64,000 bases of DNA, taken from Bombardia bombarda (Eukaryota; Ascomycota; Sordariomycetes; Sordariales; Lasiosphaeriaceae). The notes under the pieces are model-generated. The model did not search any database, was not told where the DNA came from, and saw nothing but the letters and a program-made list of their open reading frames with translations. This document shows positions 34,254 to 45,207 of the stretch, one piece after another. Numbering within the stretch: the first letter of the stretch is position 1; the number at the start of each line of letters is the position of its first letter. Where the stretch lies: positions 1,178,001 to 1,242,000 of the forward strand of contig JAULSR010000001.1 of NCBI GenBank assembly GCA_030512295.1, read 5' to 3'. Position numbers and translations under genes: made by a program.

Positions 34254-35464
34254 CGTTGCAGAGACGCCGCAGCGCGCAGCTTTCTGGGAAGATGCTTTGC
34301 GCAGTCGGCGAGGTAGGCAGTGGGTGCGTGTTGCGTCTGTAGTAACTGGGCGACGGTGGTGGTGGATGGGTTGATGTCCAAGATTACGTGCCTACCTCTA
34401 AGTTGACAAGCTAGCCCCAGCTCCTTCCCATGGTGTCTGGGTTATGCCCACCAGCCTGTAGTGTGGGCGGGCGCCTGTGGCCGCTGCGGCTGTGCGTCAA
34501 ATGGCAGCCCCACCACGGGTCCCTTTATTACTGTGTAGGTAGGTAGCAAAACGGTGAAAACTGTACGGCGAACCATTAGAGCCACAAGCGCAGTTTGACA
34601 GGCCAACCACTCCAGGAAACATAGCGATTGGAAAAGGGGCACATCAACACCTACCTACTACTCCTTTTCATTTTCATTTACATCCCTTCTAACCGTTTAA
34701 TTTGGACGGAAGTCGAATGCGAGCCTATGCAGAGGTGCATCCTACGTTTATTTTCTAGATACTAAAGTCTGCAAGGAACCAGCATGGTCACGAGAACCCA
34801 CCTTTCTGATCCTGAAGTCGGGCAGCTACCGGGCGCTTGGAATCCGGGGAAGAGCTAAGTGGCTTACTAGACGGCAGGAGCGAAAGTGAAGCTCTCACCA
34901 CCGACGACATAATCCACAAAACGGATTATCTGCATCGCTCTTGCTACATCTCCGAACACTGGCTACGATCTTGCCGGCGAATCTCTAATAAAATTGGACT
35001 CCGTGATCTCGTTCCAATTCATCACGAGCCCTGCAACCTTGCACATCCTTACTCTCCTCGTCCTGAGTCTTCACCACTCCATCACCGCTTGGGTTTTTGC
35101 CCACTTCCTGCGGGAGATACCTTCAGCCACTAATCCACAAATACCTGAAATCACAAGCATATATTTCTTTTCAATTTATCGTTTACTCGTTCGCTCGTTT
35201 GTCGAGACACCTCTTGCTTCTACCATTCCTTGCTCACGAGACTTGCAGCCAGTCAGCCAGCAAACAACAGCTGTCGCTGTGTCAGGTCTCGACACCTCCA
35301 CGCAGTCGCACCAAGGCAATCGCCGCAATCCTATGTCCCGCACTAGGCACCGGTCCCTCTTCCTGTCGTCCTAGATTTACCGCGTCACCTTCGTCTCCAG
35401 TGACCTCAAACACCATCTTTCCACAGTCCCGGGGTACATCAACGCTTGTATCCTGACTAGAGTC
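34254..35464. other. Divergent promoter region of ARP3 and the taspase gene
   Basis: 1.2 kb. GTAGGTAGGT and CTACCTACTACT motifs occur near 34532 and 34650. The stretch 35010-35400 is C/T-rich on the plus strand and is the likely transcription start zone of the taspase gene. No coding sequence recognised. Confidence 0.6.
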
Positions 35465-37351
35465 ATGAAGAACGGCTCGAAACATCGGCTTGTTGCTCCC
35501 GGGGTTGACAGCAGCGTCGAGAGGACATGGAAACGGGGAACTAAGCCGCCAGTTGCTGCCATATTCATACACGCAGGCGCAGGCTACCATAGCGTCCAAA
35601 ATGAAAGGGTCCACCTCGAGGCATGCAACGAGTGAGTTGGGCCGTTTCACCATGTTATAGGTGATGGCTTGATAACTGATATACTACCTCTTGCTACTAG
35701 AGCTGCTCGCGTGGGCATGAAATTCCTCCGAAATGGCGCTTCTGCTCCCGAGGCTGTCGAAGCAGCCATCAAGTGTCTAGAGGACAAGGAAATCACCAAC
35801 GCTGGCTTCGGAAGCAACCTGAACATGGACGGCGTCGTCGAATGCGATGCCACAATCGTCGACCATCTGGGCAGAAGCGGGGCCTGTGGTGCCGTTCCCG
35901 GCATCAAGAACCCTATCTCCCTTGCCAAGATCGTCTTAGACAAGAGCAGTCAGCCTCTGTCGCTCCGCCGTGTTCCGCCCAATATCCTCGTAGGACTGGG
36001 GGCGAAGAAGTTTGCCCAGGAACACGGAATGTCTCCCACGCTCAACGATTACCTGATCTCGAAAAACGCAAAAGACCGTTACGTCCGCTGGAAGGACGAC
36101 CTGAAAAAGGCCGAGGCCAAGCTGAACGCCTCTTCGAACGCGCTCTGCAGATATCCTGAGAGCGACCTGAGGGCGCCAGCCGCGCCCATCACCACCACTC
36201 TACCCGACTACGACACGGCGGCCTCGAACCCAACCAGCCCTATCCTGCTCCGAGACCACGCAAGCGCCATCTTGACAGGAACCTGGAACGAGGGCCAGCC
36301 CGACTCCCCTTACAGCACCGGCTCTCCTGCTCCCGAGAGCGCTTCACCTGTGACGGTGCCACCTAATACATCGGTGTCACCTCGCTCGCCCGCGTTGCAG
36401 CAGAGAGCAACGCCCACGGGACACAAGGCATCAGACCGAAATCCGCTGGCATTCATGAGTGCCGCTTTCCAATCCCGCGCAACCGCATCATCAGCCAAGA
36501 GGCCTCGGGTCCGCAAAAGCCTCAGCGATGACCTTCCCACCATAAAGACCCGTGCTACCATAAACAACCAGCTCTCCATGGCCGCGTCGCCACACGATGG
36601 CTCGCCCAGCACGTTTCACGACGACAGTGACCTTGACGAAGAAATGTTAGACACCATCGACGACGACATCGAATTCGACATCAACAGTCTGGCCGTCATG
36701 GCAGACGACGACCAAACGCCAGACGCAGAAATGTCAACCGACGCAGACGAAAAAACCTCCCACACCAACCCCCCACCACCAGACATCGACCTCATCACCG
36801 ACACGGTCGGCGCCATCGCCATCGACCTCAAAGGCCACATCGCCGCCGGCTCCTCGTCAGGCGGCATCGGCATGAAGCATAGAGGGCGCATCGGGCCCGC
36901 CGCCCTCGTCGGCATCGGCACCGCCGTGTGGCCCGAGGACCCTTCCGACGAACTCGCGGCGTCGGTCGCCGCCGTCACGTCGGGCACGGGCGAGCACATG
37001 GCGACGACGCTGGCGTCGGCCAAGTGCGCCGAGCGGCTCTTCCACGGCACGCGGCGCGGGCCCGGCGGCCGCAGCGTCAACGAGCCCGACGAGAACGAGC
37101 TGATGGAGGCCTTCATCATGGACGACTTCATGGGCCACCCGGGCGTGCGCAACCAGCCGTCGACGGGCGCGATCGGGGTCATGGCGGTGAAAAAGGACAA
37201 GTATGGGGTGTATTTTTACTTTGCGCATAACACGGACTCGTTTGCGCTGGCGAGCATGGCGTCGGGCGAGAGGGAGCCGGTTTGTGTGATGTCGAGGATT
37301 GGGGAGGTGGGGCCGGTGGCGCAGGGGGGGAGGAGGATTAGGGTTGACTGA
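35465..37351 (+). CDS. Threonine aspartase (taspase-1-like N-terminal nucleophile hydrolase)
   Basis: Member of the asparaginase-2/taspase family; such enzymes cleave themselves to expose a threonine nucleophile and taspase then cuts target proteins after Asp. Exons 35465-35631 and 35701-37351 (69-nt intron); 605 aa. The N-terminal half holds the family marks IFIHAGAGYHS, EAARVGMKFLRNGASAPEAVEAAI, TNAGFGSNLNMDG and VPGIKNPISLAK. The autoprocessing site is LITDTVGAIAIDLKGHIAAG with the predicted nucleophile Thr424, followed by SSSGGIGMKHRGRIGPAALVG; these match the TVGA site of taspases. The protein is longer than human taspase (420 aa) because of a Ser/Pro/Thr-rich, acidic insert at about residues 190-415. 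Probably nuclear or cytosolic; substrate unknown. Confidence 0.9.
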
Positions 37352-37362
37352 TTAGGGAGGAT

Positions 37363-37384
37363 GGGTTGGGTTGGGTTGGGTTGG
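37363..37384. repeat. (GGGTT)n microsatellite
   Basis: Four tandem GGGTT units just after the taspase stop codon. It resembles telomere-like DNA but lacks the TTAGGG unit. Confidence 0.9.
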
Positions 37385-37792
37385 AGGGGGTCAGATCAGA
37401 TGAGATCGGATGATTCTGTGGATTCTGTCGTCATGACAACAGCCAGCCTACCCAGCGAGAGAGCCAGCCCCTCCCTCTTTCTTCCTGCTGTTGTTGTTTT
37501 GTCGCGGATTCGAGACTGGTACGCAAACCTACTACGCGTAGGGTGAACATAAAAATGGTGGGCGGCGGCTTTTCTGCCTTGGAAATTGACAAGAAACAAG
37601 GATGGGAACAAAAGGGGATAAACATGGTAGGATGAATTGTTGCATAGCATGGCATGGCTTTGGCGTTGTTCTTGGTGGCTTCAGCCAGAGAGACCGGCAG
37701 GGACAGGCAACCAGACACACAGACAGACAGCCGGGAGATTTCAAATCGACCACCCAACCAACCCCTATACTCGATGGGAACGATGGGCTGCT

Positions 37793-37815
37793 TGGCTGGC
37801 TGGCTGGCTGGCTTG
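37793..37815. repeat. (GGCT)n microsatellite
   Basis: Five to six GGCT units in the convergent spacer. Confidence 0.85.
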
Positions 37816-38240
37816 GAGGTTCTGCTTGTCTACTCCTCCCGACTTCAGAATACTCCATTACCGTTTTGTTTATAAGTAGGGTATGCATATCAGTACTGCA
37901 TCAATAATTATCCTTTTCTTTTTGAGCTGCTCAGTTGGTCATCGGGTTGTGTGTGCGTGTGTGCAAGTGCGTGACTTGATGAGCAGGGCGACAAGAACCC
38001 GGCCATGAGACAGGTTGGATGGTAGCGTTTTCCAACGCTCAACAACACTTGTAGGATGCGTAGTTATTTTTGTGTGATAAATTCATTATCTCATGTTTTT
38101 ATCATATAATTTATCTTTGATGGCAACATCCACTCAACCCAGCAGGGCCAGGGAGCCGTCGGTTGACCACGAAAGAGATGCAACCCAAAATCTTTCACTA
38201 GACATTATCCAAACCACCTTCCCCCCTCTATATTCCAAAA

Positions 38241-40117
38241 TCAAGCAGTCAACCCCCCACTATTCACCTGCCTCGTCTCCCCCGCAGCCAGGAACCTGCC
38301 ATCCCACAGGCGCATGATGCCCTGGACGGCGCTGGACCCCTTGCCCATCAGCGTGACGTTGTGGCCCTTGGCCGCGAGGCTGGCCCAGACGCCGCCAGCA
38401 CCGAAGCCCTCCTCAAGGAGCAGCTCGTCGGGCATGAGCTGGTCGTGCAGGCGCGGGGCGGCGATGGCGTCGTGCACGTCGAGGCCGAGCTCCATCATGT
38501 TCCAGGCCACCTCGGTGGTGGAGCTGATGATGCGCGAGCCGCCGGCGGCACCGGTGGTGAAGAGGAGGGTGCCGTTGTGGGCGAGCTCGACCACGAGCGG
38601 GGTGATGGACGAGAGCGGGCGCTTGCCCGGGGCGATGAAGTTGGCCGGGGACGGCTCGAACCCGAACGAGTTGCGGCGGCCGGGCTGGGAGAAGTCGTCC
38701 ATTTCGTTGTTGCTGTTTGGGAGGGGGGGGGGGGGGGGGGATTAGTTATTGGGGGTGGAAGAGGGGAAGAGACGAGGGGATTCTTACAGGATGATGCCTG
38801 TGTCGGGGGTCATGAGCTCGGAGCCAAAGAGAAGGTTGACGGTGGTTGTGGATGATACCGTCAGCCCTGAGCAGTCGGCTGTGACGATGTGCGAGGTCCC
38901 GTGGCTCTCGGCGGCGTACACTGAGGCCGGGTCGTAGATGCTAACGGGCTGGGTCTGGTTGTCCATTATGCGGGCGCGCACCTCGCGAGCCGTGGTGTCA
39001 CTCATCATGTTCTCTTGGTATTTGTTGAGGTTGTCGACGTAGTCTGGGTCGCCAAGCTCCTGGCGGGCCCCGTATGCAAACTTCATGGCCTCGACGAAGC
39101 GATGGGTCGTGAGGTTGGCGTCTGCCAGGTCCTTTTCTGGGTACTGCTCCAAAGTCTTGAAGATGCTGAGCAGGACGGCACCGCTGCTCGGAGCCTGAGT
39201 GGTAAAGAGCCTGTAGCCGCGATAGTCGATCGTGAGAGCCGGCTTTACTTTGACGGTGTAGTTCTTGAGGTCGCCTAGGGTCATGGTGCCGTTATGGGCC
39301 TGGATAAAGTCGATCATGGACTTGGCGAGCTCGCCTTTGTAGAACACATCTGGCCCCTGGTTGGCGATCTTCTCGAGGGAGTCTGCGTAGCGCTTTCTCG
39401 TGATGATGTCGCCAAATCTGACCAAGGTGTTGTTGGGCGCAAAGTCTTGTGCCCAGATGGGATCTTCAGCAAGGAAGTTGCGTCCTGTGGTGGCGGACGA
39501 CATGTAGCGCACCAGGTCCTCGTTGACTTGAAAGCCATTTCGGGCAAGGCGGACAGCGGGCCAGACGACAGTCTTCCAAGGCAGGACACCATACTTGGTG
39601 TGCAAATATTCGAGACCTCGCAGCTCACCGGGGACTGCCACAGCCAGACCACCGCGTACACTAGCATTGCGGTCGTCCTTGTACATGTCCCGATAAGCGG
39701 CGGCCGGGGCGGTCTCGCGGTAATCGACCGTCTCGTAGCTTCCGTTCTCTGTCCGGATGAGCATGAAGCCTCCTCCGCCAATGCCCGAGTGATACATGCC
39801 GATAACGCCCACGCAGAGCGTGGTTGCCACCATGGCGTCGGCGGCAGAACCGCCCAACTCAATCATTTCGATGCCCATGTGTGAGCAGAGGGAGTTCTCA
39901 CTAGCAACAGCGCCCTTGCTATCTTCCCCGGATCCTGCCATCAACACATCCTGGAAGGGGGCGGCCACGGCCAGGCCGAGACTGGACAACACTGATAGCC
40001 AGCATAATAGCGGCGAGCGACCACCTCCTACTTAGCCTCGACTGTCAGTTATTTAGTTGTTCAGTCTACGCTGTGGGTAGGCAGCATCTCGACTGTCGAT
40101 TGAGGGGACTCACGCAT
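38241..40117 (-). CDS. ggt: Gamma-glutamyltranspeptidase (glutathione hydrolase), secreted or vacuolar
   Basis: Extracellular or vacuolar enzyme that removes the gamma-glutamyl group of glutathione and conjugates. Proposed exons: 40114-40117 (only ATGC), 38788-40027 (or from 40030) and 38241-38712; 571-572 aa, as in the family. The four-base first exon is inferred because the main frame has a stop upstream and no suitable ATG. Joining it gives a start plus a hydrophobic signal (SPLLCWLSVLSSLGLAVAA). Conserved blocks: GAVASENSLCSHMG, GGSAADAMVA, HSGIGGGGFML, YRETAPAAA, AVPGELRG, and the autoprocessing site SHGTSHIVTAD whose Thr (about residue 379) becomes the small-subunit nucleophile. LNNEMDDFSQPG and the TGAAGGSRII loop follow. 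The intron at 38713-38787 contains an 18-G run. Enzyme identity is secure; the extreme 5' end is less so. Confidence 0.92.
38723..38740. repeat. G18 homopolymer inside a gamma-glutamyltranspeptidase intron
   Basis: Eighteen consecutive G on the plus strand (C in the transcript), forming the polypyrimidine tract before the acceptor of the last intron. Confidence 0.95.
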
Positions 40118-43067
40118 GATGGACTGTGTGTGTAACGGCCCCCGTTGCAGGTTGGTGTAACCGTCAATACTAAGTACTAAATACCTGGGTAGTAATATTG
40201 CCAAAGAAACAGCAATCTCCGATTTCCGACGCCGATGCCGCTTCCAAAATCGTTTGCTCGCCCTCTGTTTCGAAAATAATTTTGTTTTGTGTGGGCGGCG
40301 ATCTACGACGGGAATAAAATCACAAGACAGGTCTCATATCGTAGACGACAACTGGTAGCTTCCATACTACTACTACCAAGGTATCTGTAAACCGTAAACT
40401 ACCCACATGTCAAGGTCAGAGAAAGAACTGTTGGGCCGTTGAAAGCCAATCCAGCACGAGATCGGTATCGAGAACAAGGCGCCTTATCACACATCCGCTG
40501 CCGCCATGGGAACCAATCCCGAACCTACCTGGGCAAGTTACCAAGGTAGTCAGTCTATACGTGGCCCGAGCCGAGCGATAGGCACAGTCGGTGCTGATCT
40601 GGACTTTTTGCGACAATTTCCTCTCTCTATGGGATATCTGGACCTACTGTGTACCTTAGCAAGCTTACCTACCTAGATATGTCAAGGTGAGAAGCTTTAA
40701 ACCGTTATCAATTACGTTTTGCTGGTGGTACCTCTGTGGCTTGAAACACGTCATTTCCATGTGCTTGGTCGACCAATGGATTCTAGAACTAAAAAGTACG
40801 CACGTCTGGGGTCTGTTAAGAATACTGCGGTAGTTAAACGGTATTACTAACAACTGGATGGGCCAATGATATCGGCATGGCTCAATGGCACAGCAAGAAA
40901 CTGAACACGGCCGATTGATTCCCCCGCACCTCCATCTTCCACTCCTTCCAAACCATTCCAAGTCAAACTTGAACTGAGCTGCATTTACCGCCGCAATCCT
41001 ACTGCTGTGCATCACCAACATGCATAGATACGAATAGTATGTTCTAAACGTATTCGTCTAATAGCTGCGAAATACGGAGCACAACTTACAAGGTACCTGA
41101 CTCTTTTCTAATTCTTTTTTTATCATTGTTCATGCAAATAGCCTGAGTGGTCAAGAGTGGGCAGCTTGGCAATGGCAGCTTCTCTCCCCCCTGCTCGTTG
41201 AACAGTGTTTGGCCGTTTGCCCCGTTGCTAGGGTGGAGAAGTTATGCGGTTATGGCGCGAGCCAGCAAATCACGGCTGGTGCCGAGGACAGGGTGCGATC
41301 CAAGGTCGGCAGGTGAAACAGCCTCTCTCCTTTTCCAGTCCTGGATTTTTAGTGTACTTCCCATCATCCCATATCCCCTCAAATGCCCACAGCCTCGACA
41401 ACCAAAGATCACAAGATTTCGGGTTTCGTGGCTGGGCGGGTGTATCATTCATGCCACTGCGGGCACCTATGGAGCTATGCTCACACCCAAAGCACTTTAT
41501 TTAGGTATTCTCCGAAAGTGCAATCAATTGGAGCACAGACATCAAAAAGGTTCCATCTTAATTGCAATGCATATTCCATATCTACCGAATACATGACAGC
41601 TGGTGGCCGTTTCAGCTGACAAACATGCTGAGCTCAAAGGCTAAACTCGAGGACGGTGACCTTCCACACACATTCTACCTACGACACAGTCCTCTGCCGT
41701 CCCTCCCTCGGGGACAGATCAGCTTAAAACATGCGGAGGAGCTTCACACCAAGCTTGGCAATCCTGAGAAACGCGCCGTGACCTGGTTGGAGCATTCCAT
41801 GAGCTTGGAGCTGTGTGGTCAGTCGAGTCAGCAAAGCCAGCCGAGAGCAATCCTCAGGCGATCTCGTCTCAGAAACCCCCAGCGTCCCGGTTCACCATGT
41901 CGAAACCACGGCAGGCATGCCAACCTGGGTTCTGCTCAGTACCTATTTGCAGATAGTGATTTTCAACAGCATGGACAGCCGTTGATGAGATCTCCAGTGC
42001 ACAGCCGCGTGGATCATTAACGTTTGTCGTTTACCACAATGCGCTTCAGCGGGTTTTGACATCAGTGATCTCTCCGCCCTCGTCGATCTCTCAAGACACA
42101 AGCCTCATCTGAACCATAGAATATTCCCCTCTTTCTCTTCTGCTCTTTATACTGAAGAATTCCACCCTCGATTCCCGCCGGGATCCCTGCCGCCACGTCT
42201 CCCCAATCGTCTTGTCTCATGCACCCGCACCCCCCCAACGGGGCGGCGCCTCTTGCCCCTTAACTAGATCAGTGCTCTGAGAACGCCGGCTATTGGCCGA
42301 ACATGTCGTCTCAGATTCGTGTTCCTGCATTTGACCCCCTGTTCTGCTCGGCTCGGACATGGTGATCCCTGCTCTGCTCGCAAAACCCATGCGACGACTC
42401 CTGGTTTTTTCTCAAAACTTCTGCCCGGCACTCGTTGCGCTGAGCCCCTCACTCACCATGAAAGCACGACATGACGCGGTGCTCAATGGCTGGCCGACAA
42501 AATGGCTGGCCGACAAGTGGAGGCCCGGTCAGTCCTTCATTGATTGCGGGGACAGGCGGCTGTGCTCCTTCGTCCGCTGCGCTCGCATTCCTGCTTCCCT
42601 GACTAGGGTTTCTTCGTTTGCCAATGGAGCAACGGATGAGGTTATGGAGCAAATGGAAGCGAAACCTGCTCGGGCCTTGCTGGGCTCATAATAAGACCCG
42701 GCCGTACTGCCACACCTTCTCGTCCTTTCTCCCTTTTCTCGTCTTCTATCAACTTTTTCGACTGGTCGTTCTTTTACCTGCCAAGCATCATTCTTTTTGC
42801 TTGTCTCGTCTCCTGCCAAGTTAGCAGTGTTCACTTCTTTTTCTCAACTTCAGCTACACTCATTCTCTTGAACCGAGCTATCCGCGGAGTCGATTTTCGC
42901 TCTTTTTTTTTACTGTCTCCAATAGAAGAACTCCATCGCCAGGCGCAGATTCGCATCTCCGAAAAAAATCACAGCAAGAAGTGTTGAGGATTTGCTAGAA
43001 CTAGGAAAAAAAGGGGAAATCAACACTCGAGCGAGTTTAACGAAACAACAAGAAACAAACAGCCAAG
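40118..43067. other. Divergent intergenic region between gamma-glutamyltranspeptidase and the secreted repetitive protein
   Basis: 2.95 kb without a supported gene. A TACCTACCTAGATA motif lies near 40665. Short frames at 41147-42020 and 42359-42834 show no conserved features. The last 350 bp are C/T-rich on the plus strand with T runs (42905-42913), as expected for a strong fungal promoter and leader. Confidence 0.6.
42712..42890 (+). promoter_or_regulatory. Pyrimidine-rich promoter/leader zone of the secreted repetitive protein gene
   Basis: Long C/T tracts on the coding strand 180-360 bp before the ATG at 43068. In filamentous ascomycetes such tracts mark transcription start zones of highly expressed genes. 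The exact start site is not visible. Confidence 0.4.
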
Positions 43068-44378
43068 ATGAAGGCCACCACAGTCGCCCTCGGCCTTTTT
43101 GCCGCCCTCACCACCGCATACTCGCATCCGCGCCACATGCATTTCCGCCGCCAGAACTCGACCGAGCTCATTGCCAGCAGCAGCGATGGCGCCTCTGGTA
43201 CCGCCGCAGGTGCCTTGTCAACCGGTGCTGCAGCAGTTCTCCTCAGCACCGGGGTCGCAGATTCTGCCGCCGGCCTCACCACCCTCACCGTGATCGCCAC
43301 CTCGGTCCGCACCATCACCTCTTGCGCAGCCACCATCACCAACTGCCCCGCCAACTCAGCCTCTCTCTCCGCCCTGCCTTCCTCAGCTCTCTCTGTCGTC
43401 ATTGTCACCGACACCATTGTGCTCACGTCTACCGTCTGCCCCGTTGCCGATGCTTCAAGCATTTCGTCCAGCGTTATGGCTGACGCTTCCAGCGGCCTCA
43501 TCACTGGCTCTACCGTAACGGCAACCGCAACGGCCGCCGCCAGTGCCGTTGCTACGGCTACGGCTGTTGCCTCGCACGTTATGGTTACCAAGACCCTGAC
43601 CCAGACGTCCGTCCATACCGTCACTGCCTCCAAGGTCATGACTATCACCCTTGGCGGTGGCTCAGGCGGCTCCCCCCACGTTACCACCACCACCATTGTG
43701 TCTGAGAGCAAGTCTACCATTGTAGATGTCATCACTGTCTCCTCCACGGTGACCGACGCCGCTCCTGTGGCCTCTGAAGTGGCCACTCAGGTCGCCGTCG
43801 ACGGCACCACCACCAACACCATTACCACCACCGGAACCAGGACCGTGACCGTGAAGAACGGTGCTACCACTGAAGTTGCTGTCGCTGTCCCCAGCCCCGG
43901 CACCGGATCCGGCTCAGACTCAGGATCTGGATCTGACTCGGGCTCCGGCAGCGACTGCGCCGCCGCCGTGACTGTCACGCTGCCTGCGTCCACCGTCACC
44001 TTGCCCGCTTCCACCGTCTACGTGACCGTAGCAGTCACGCAGGCGGCCGCTGCGTGTGTCGAGTCGGGCATCGTCAAGGAGCTGACCTCCACTGCTTCCG
44101 CCTCCGCTTCCGTCGTCAAGCACATCGCATCGACCGTTGTCACGGGTGGAGTTGATGCTACTACTACTGCCGCCGCTGTCCTGACCTCCAGCGTGAGCGA
44201 GATCGGCGCCGATGATGGGTCGGGCACCAGCACCATTGAGGAGAGCGACTGCCCGACCGATGAGGTTGTGACTGTCACTGCCACCGCCACTGCCTCGGCT
44301 GGCGCGCCGTTCCCTTTTGCTAGCAACGGCACCGTGCCGGTTGCTACTGGCGCGGTTGTCGCTGCGCGGTTGCGTTAA
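43068..44378 (+). CDS. Secreted Thr/Val/Ala/Ser-rich repetitive (mucin-like) protein, function unknown
   Basis: No known family recognised. Single exon, 436 aa, with a good start context (CAAG before ATG). Residues 1-18 (MKATTVALGLFAALTTAY) form a signal peptide; a dibasic Kex2-like site FRRQN follows near residue 28. The mature part is dominated by short Thr/Val/Ala/Ser beta-type stretches such as TVTATATAAA, VTVTLPASTVTLPASTVYVTV-like tandem units (about residues 305-325), and a GSDSGSGSDSGSGSD linker near 295. Only a few cysteines are present, in pairs consistent with SCAATITNC and a later DC/CP pair. The end (NGTVPVATGAVVAARLR) is weakly hydrophobic and ends basic, so a GPI anchor is doubtful. 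Many Ser/Thr suggest O-mannosylation. Likely a cell-wall or surface protein; this is inference. Confidence 0.8.
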   Translation: MKATTVALGLFAALTTAYSHPRHMHFRRQNSTELIASSSDGASGTAAGALSTGAAAVLLSTGVADSAAGLTTLTVIATSVRTITSCAATITNCPANSASLSALPSSALSVVIVTDTIVLTSTVCPVADASSISSSVMADASSGLITGSTVTATATAAASAVATATAVASHVMVTKTLTQTSVHTVTASKVMTITLGGGSGGSPHVTTTTIVSESKSTIVDVITVSSTVTDAAPVASEVATQVAVDGTTTNTITTTGTRTVTVKNGATTEVAVAVPSPGTGSGSDSGSGSDSGSGSDCAAAVTVTLPASTVTLPASTVYVTVAVTQAAAACVESGIVKELTSTASASASVVKHIASTVVTGGVDATTTAAAVLTSSVSEIGADDGSGTSTIEESDCPTDEVVTVTATATASAGAPFPFASNGTVPVATGAVVAARLR

Positions 44379-45207
44379 GGGGTGAGGTGTGGGGAAGGAT
44401 CTATACCTGTGTTCATGATTGATGTCATGTCTGGTGTTCAGTCCAGGTGGGATAGGGGGGATGAATCTTTTCTTCGTTTCTTATAAAAAAACGATACGTT
44501 TTTGTTGTACATGCCATTTTGTTTTATTTCGCAAAGAAGAACGAAATTTATACATATATATCCCAAACCGATATTTTTCTTTTTGTCCTTGATGTTAAAG
44601 AAGTTTATGTCTTAGGTGATGATGACTCAGCTGGGTTTGGGTCTGAGTCTCATGTTTGTTTGTAGGGTGGGGCTAAGAACAAGGCGTTTGATCCAATTGA
44701 TACCAAATAACACTACTGTTTTTATTGACTATCTACTTGTTGCCTTGTGATTGAAGACTCTGTTGTGCGATACCCGTACTTGCGTGATAATTCACGGGGA
44801 CTCTGCACACCTCACATCACAACACCAGAGACAACCGCATGCTTTTGTAGCTTCTTTCTTCAATACCAGAATCAGTAGTTTATTTCTCAATTTGTCGTGT
44901 TGAATGTCGCTGACAACTTTGTGTCTTCTCATCTATGTCCAGATCCCTCTGTCACACACACGCAGTGTGCAGTGTAAGGTATTTAGTGTTTTCAAAATGC
45001 AACGCGATGGATGATGCATTTTAGCATTTCGATGATGATCAGAAAAGGATATGCCGAGTCTTTTCGTCCCCCCTCCCTAGGAAAAACACAACGCAGTACC
45101 AAGCCTCTGTTTCTCTGTATCTATCGCGAACAAAATCAGACAACATGCATGCTATCTTCAAAGGATTCTATCGTTTCAAATCAAGACACGCACGAATCAA
45201 ATAACAA
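44379..45207. other. Convergent intergenic region between the secreted protein gene and GDE1
   Basis: 0.83 kb of A/T-rich 3' flanks, with T runs near 44480-44590. No coding sequence or RNA gene recognised. Confidence 0.7.

Larger units (their letters stand above)
37352..38240. other. Convergent intergenic region between taspase and gamma-glutamyltranspeptidase genes
   Basis: 0.9 kb with both 3' flanks. It holds a (GGGTT)4 tract at 37363-37384 and a (GGCT)5 tract at 37793-37815. Small ORFs on both strands are unsupported. Confidence 0.7.

Noticed and set aside
37363..37384. Telomere-like repeat
   Set aside because: The unit is GGGTT, not TTAGGG, only four copies, in mid-contig between genes; ordinary microsatellite.
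43037..43786. 249-codon minus-strand ORF over the secreted protein gene
   Set aside because: Antisense of a low-complexity Thr/Val gene; the plus strand has signal peptide, start context and promoter-like leader.
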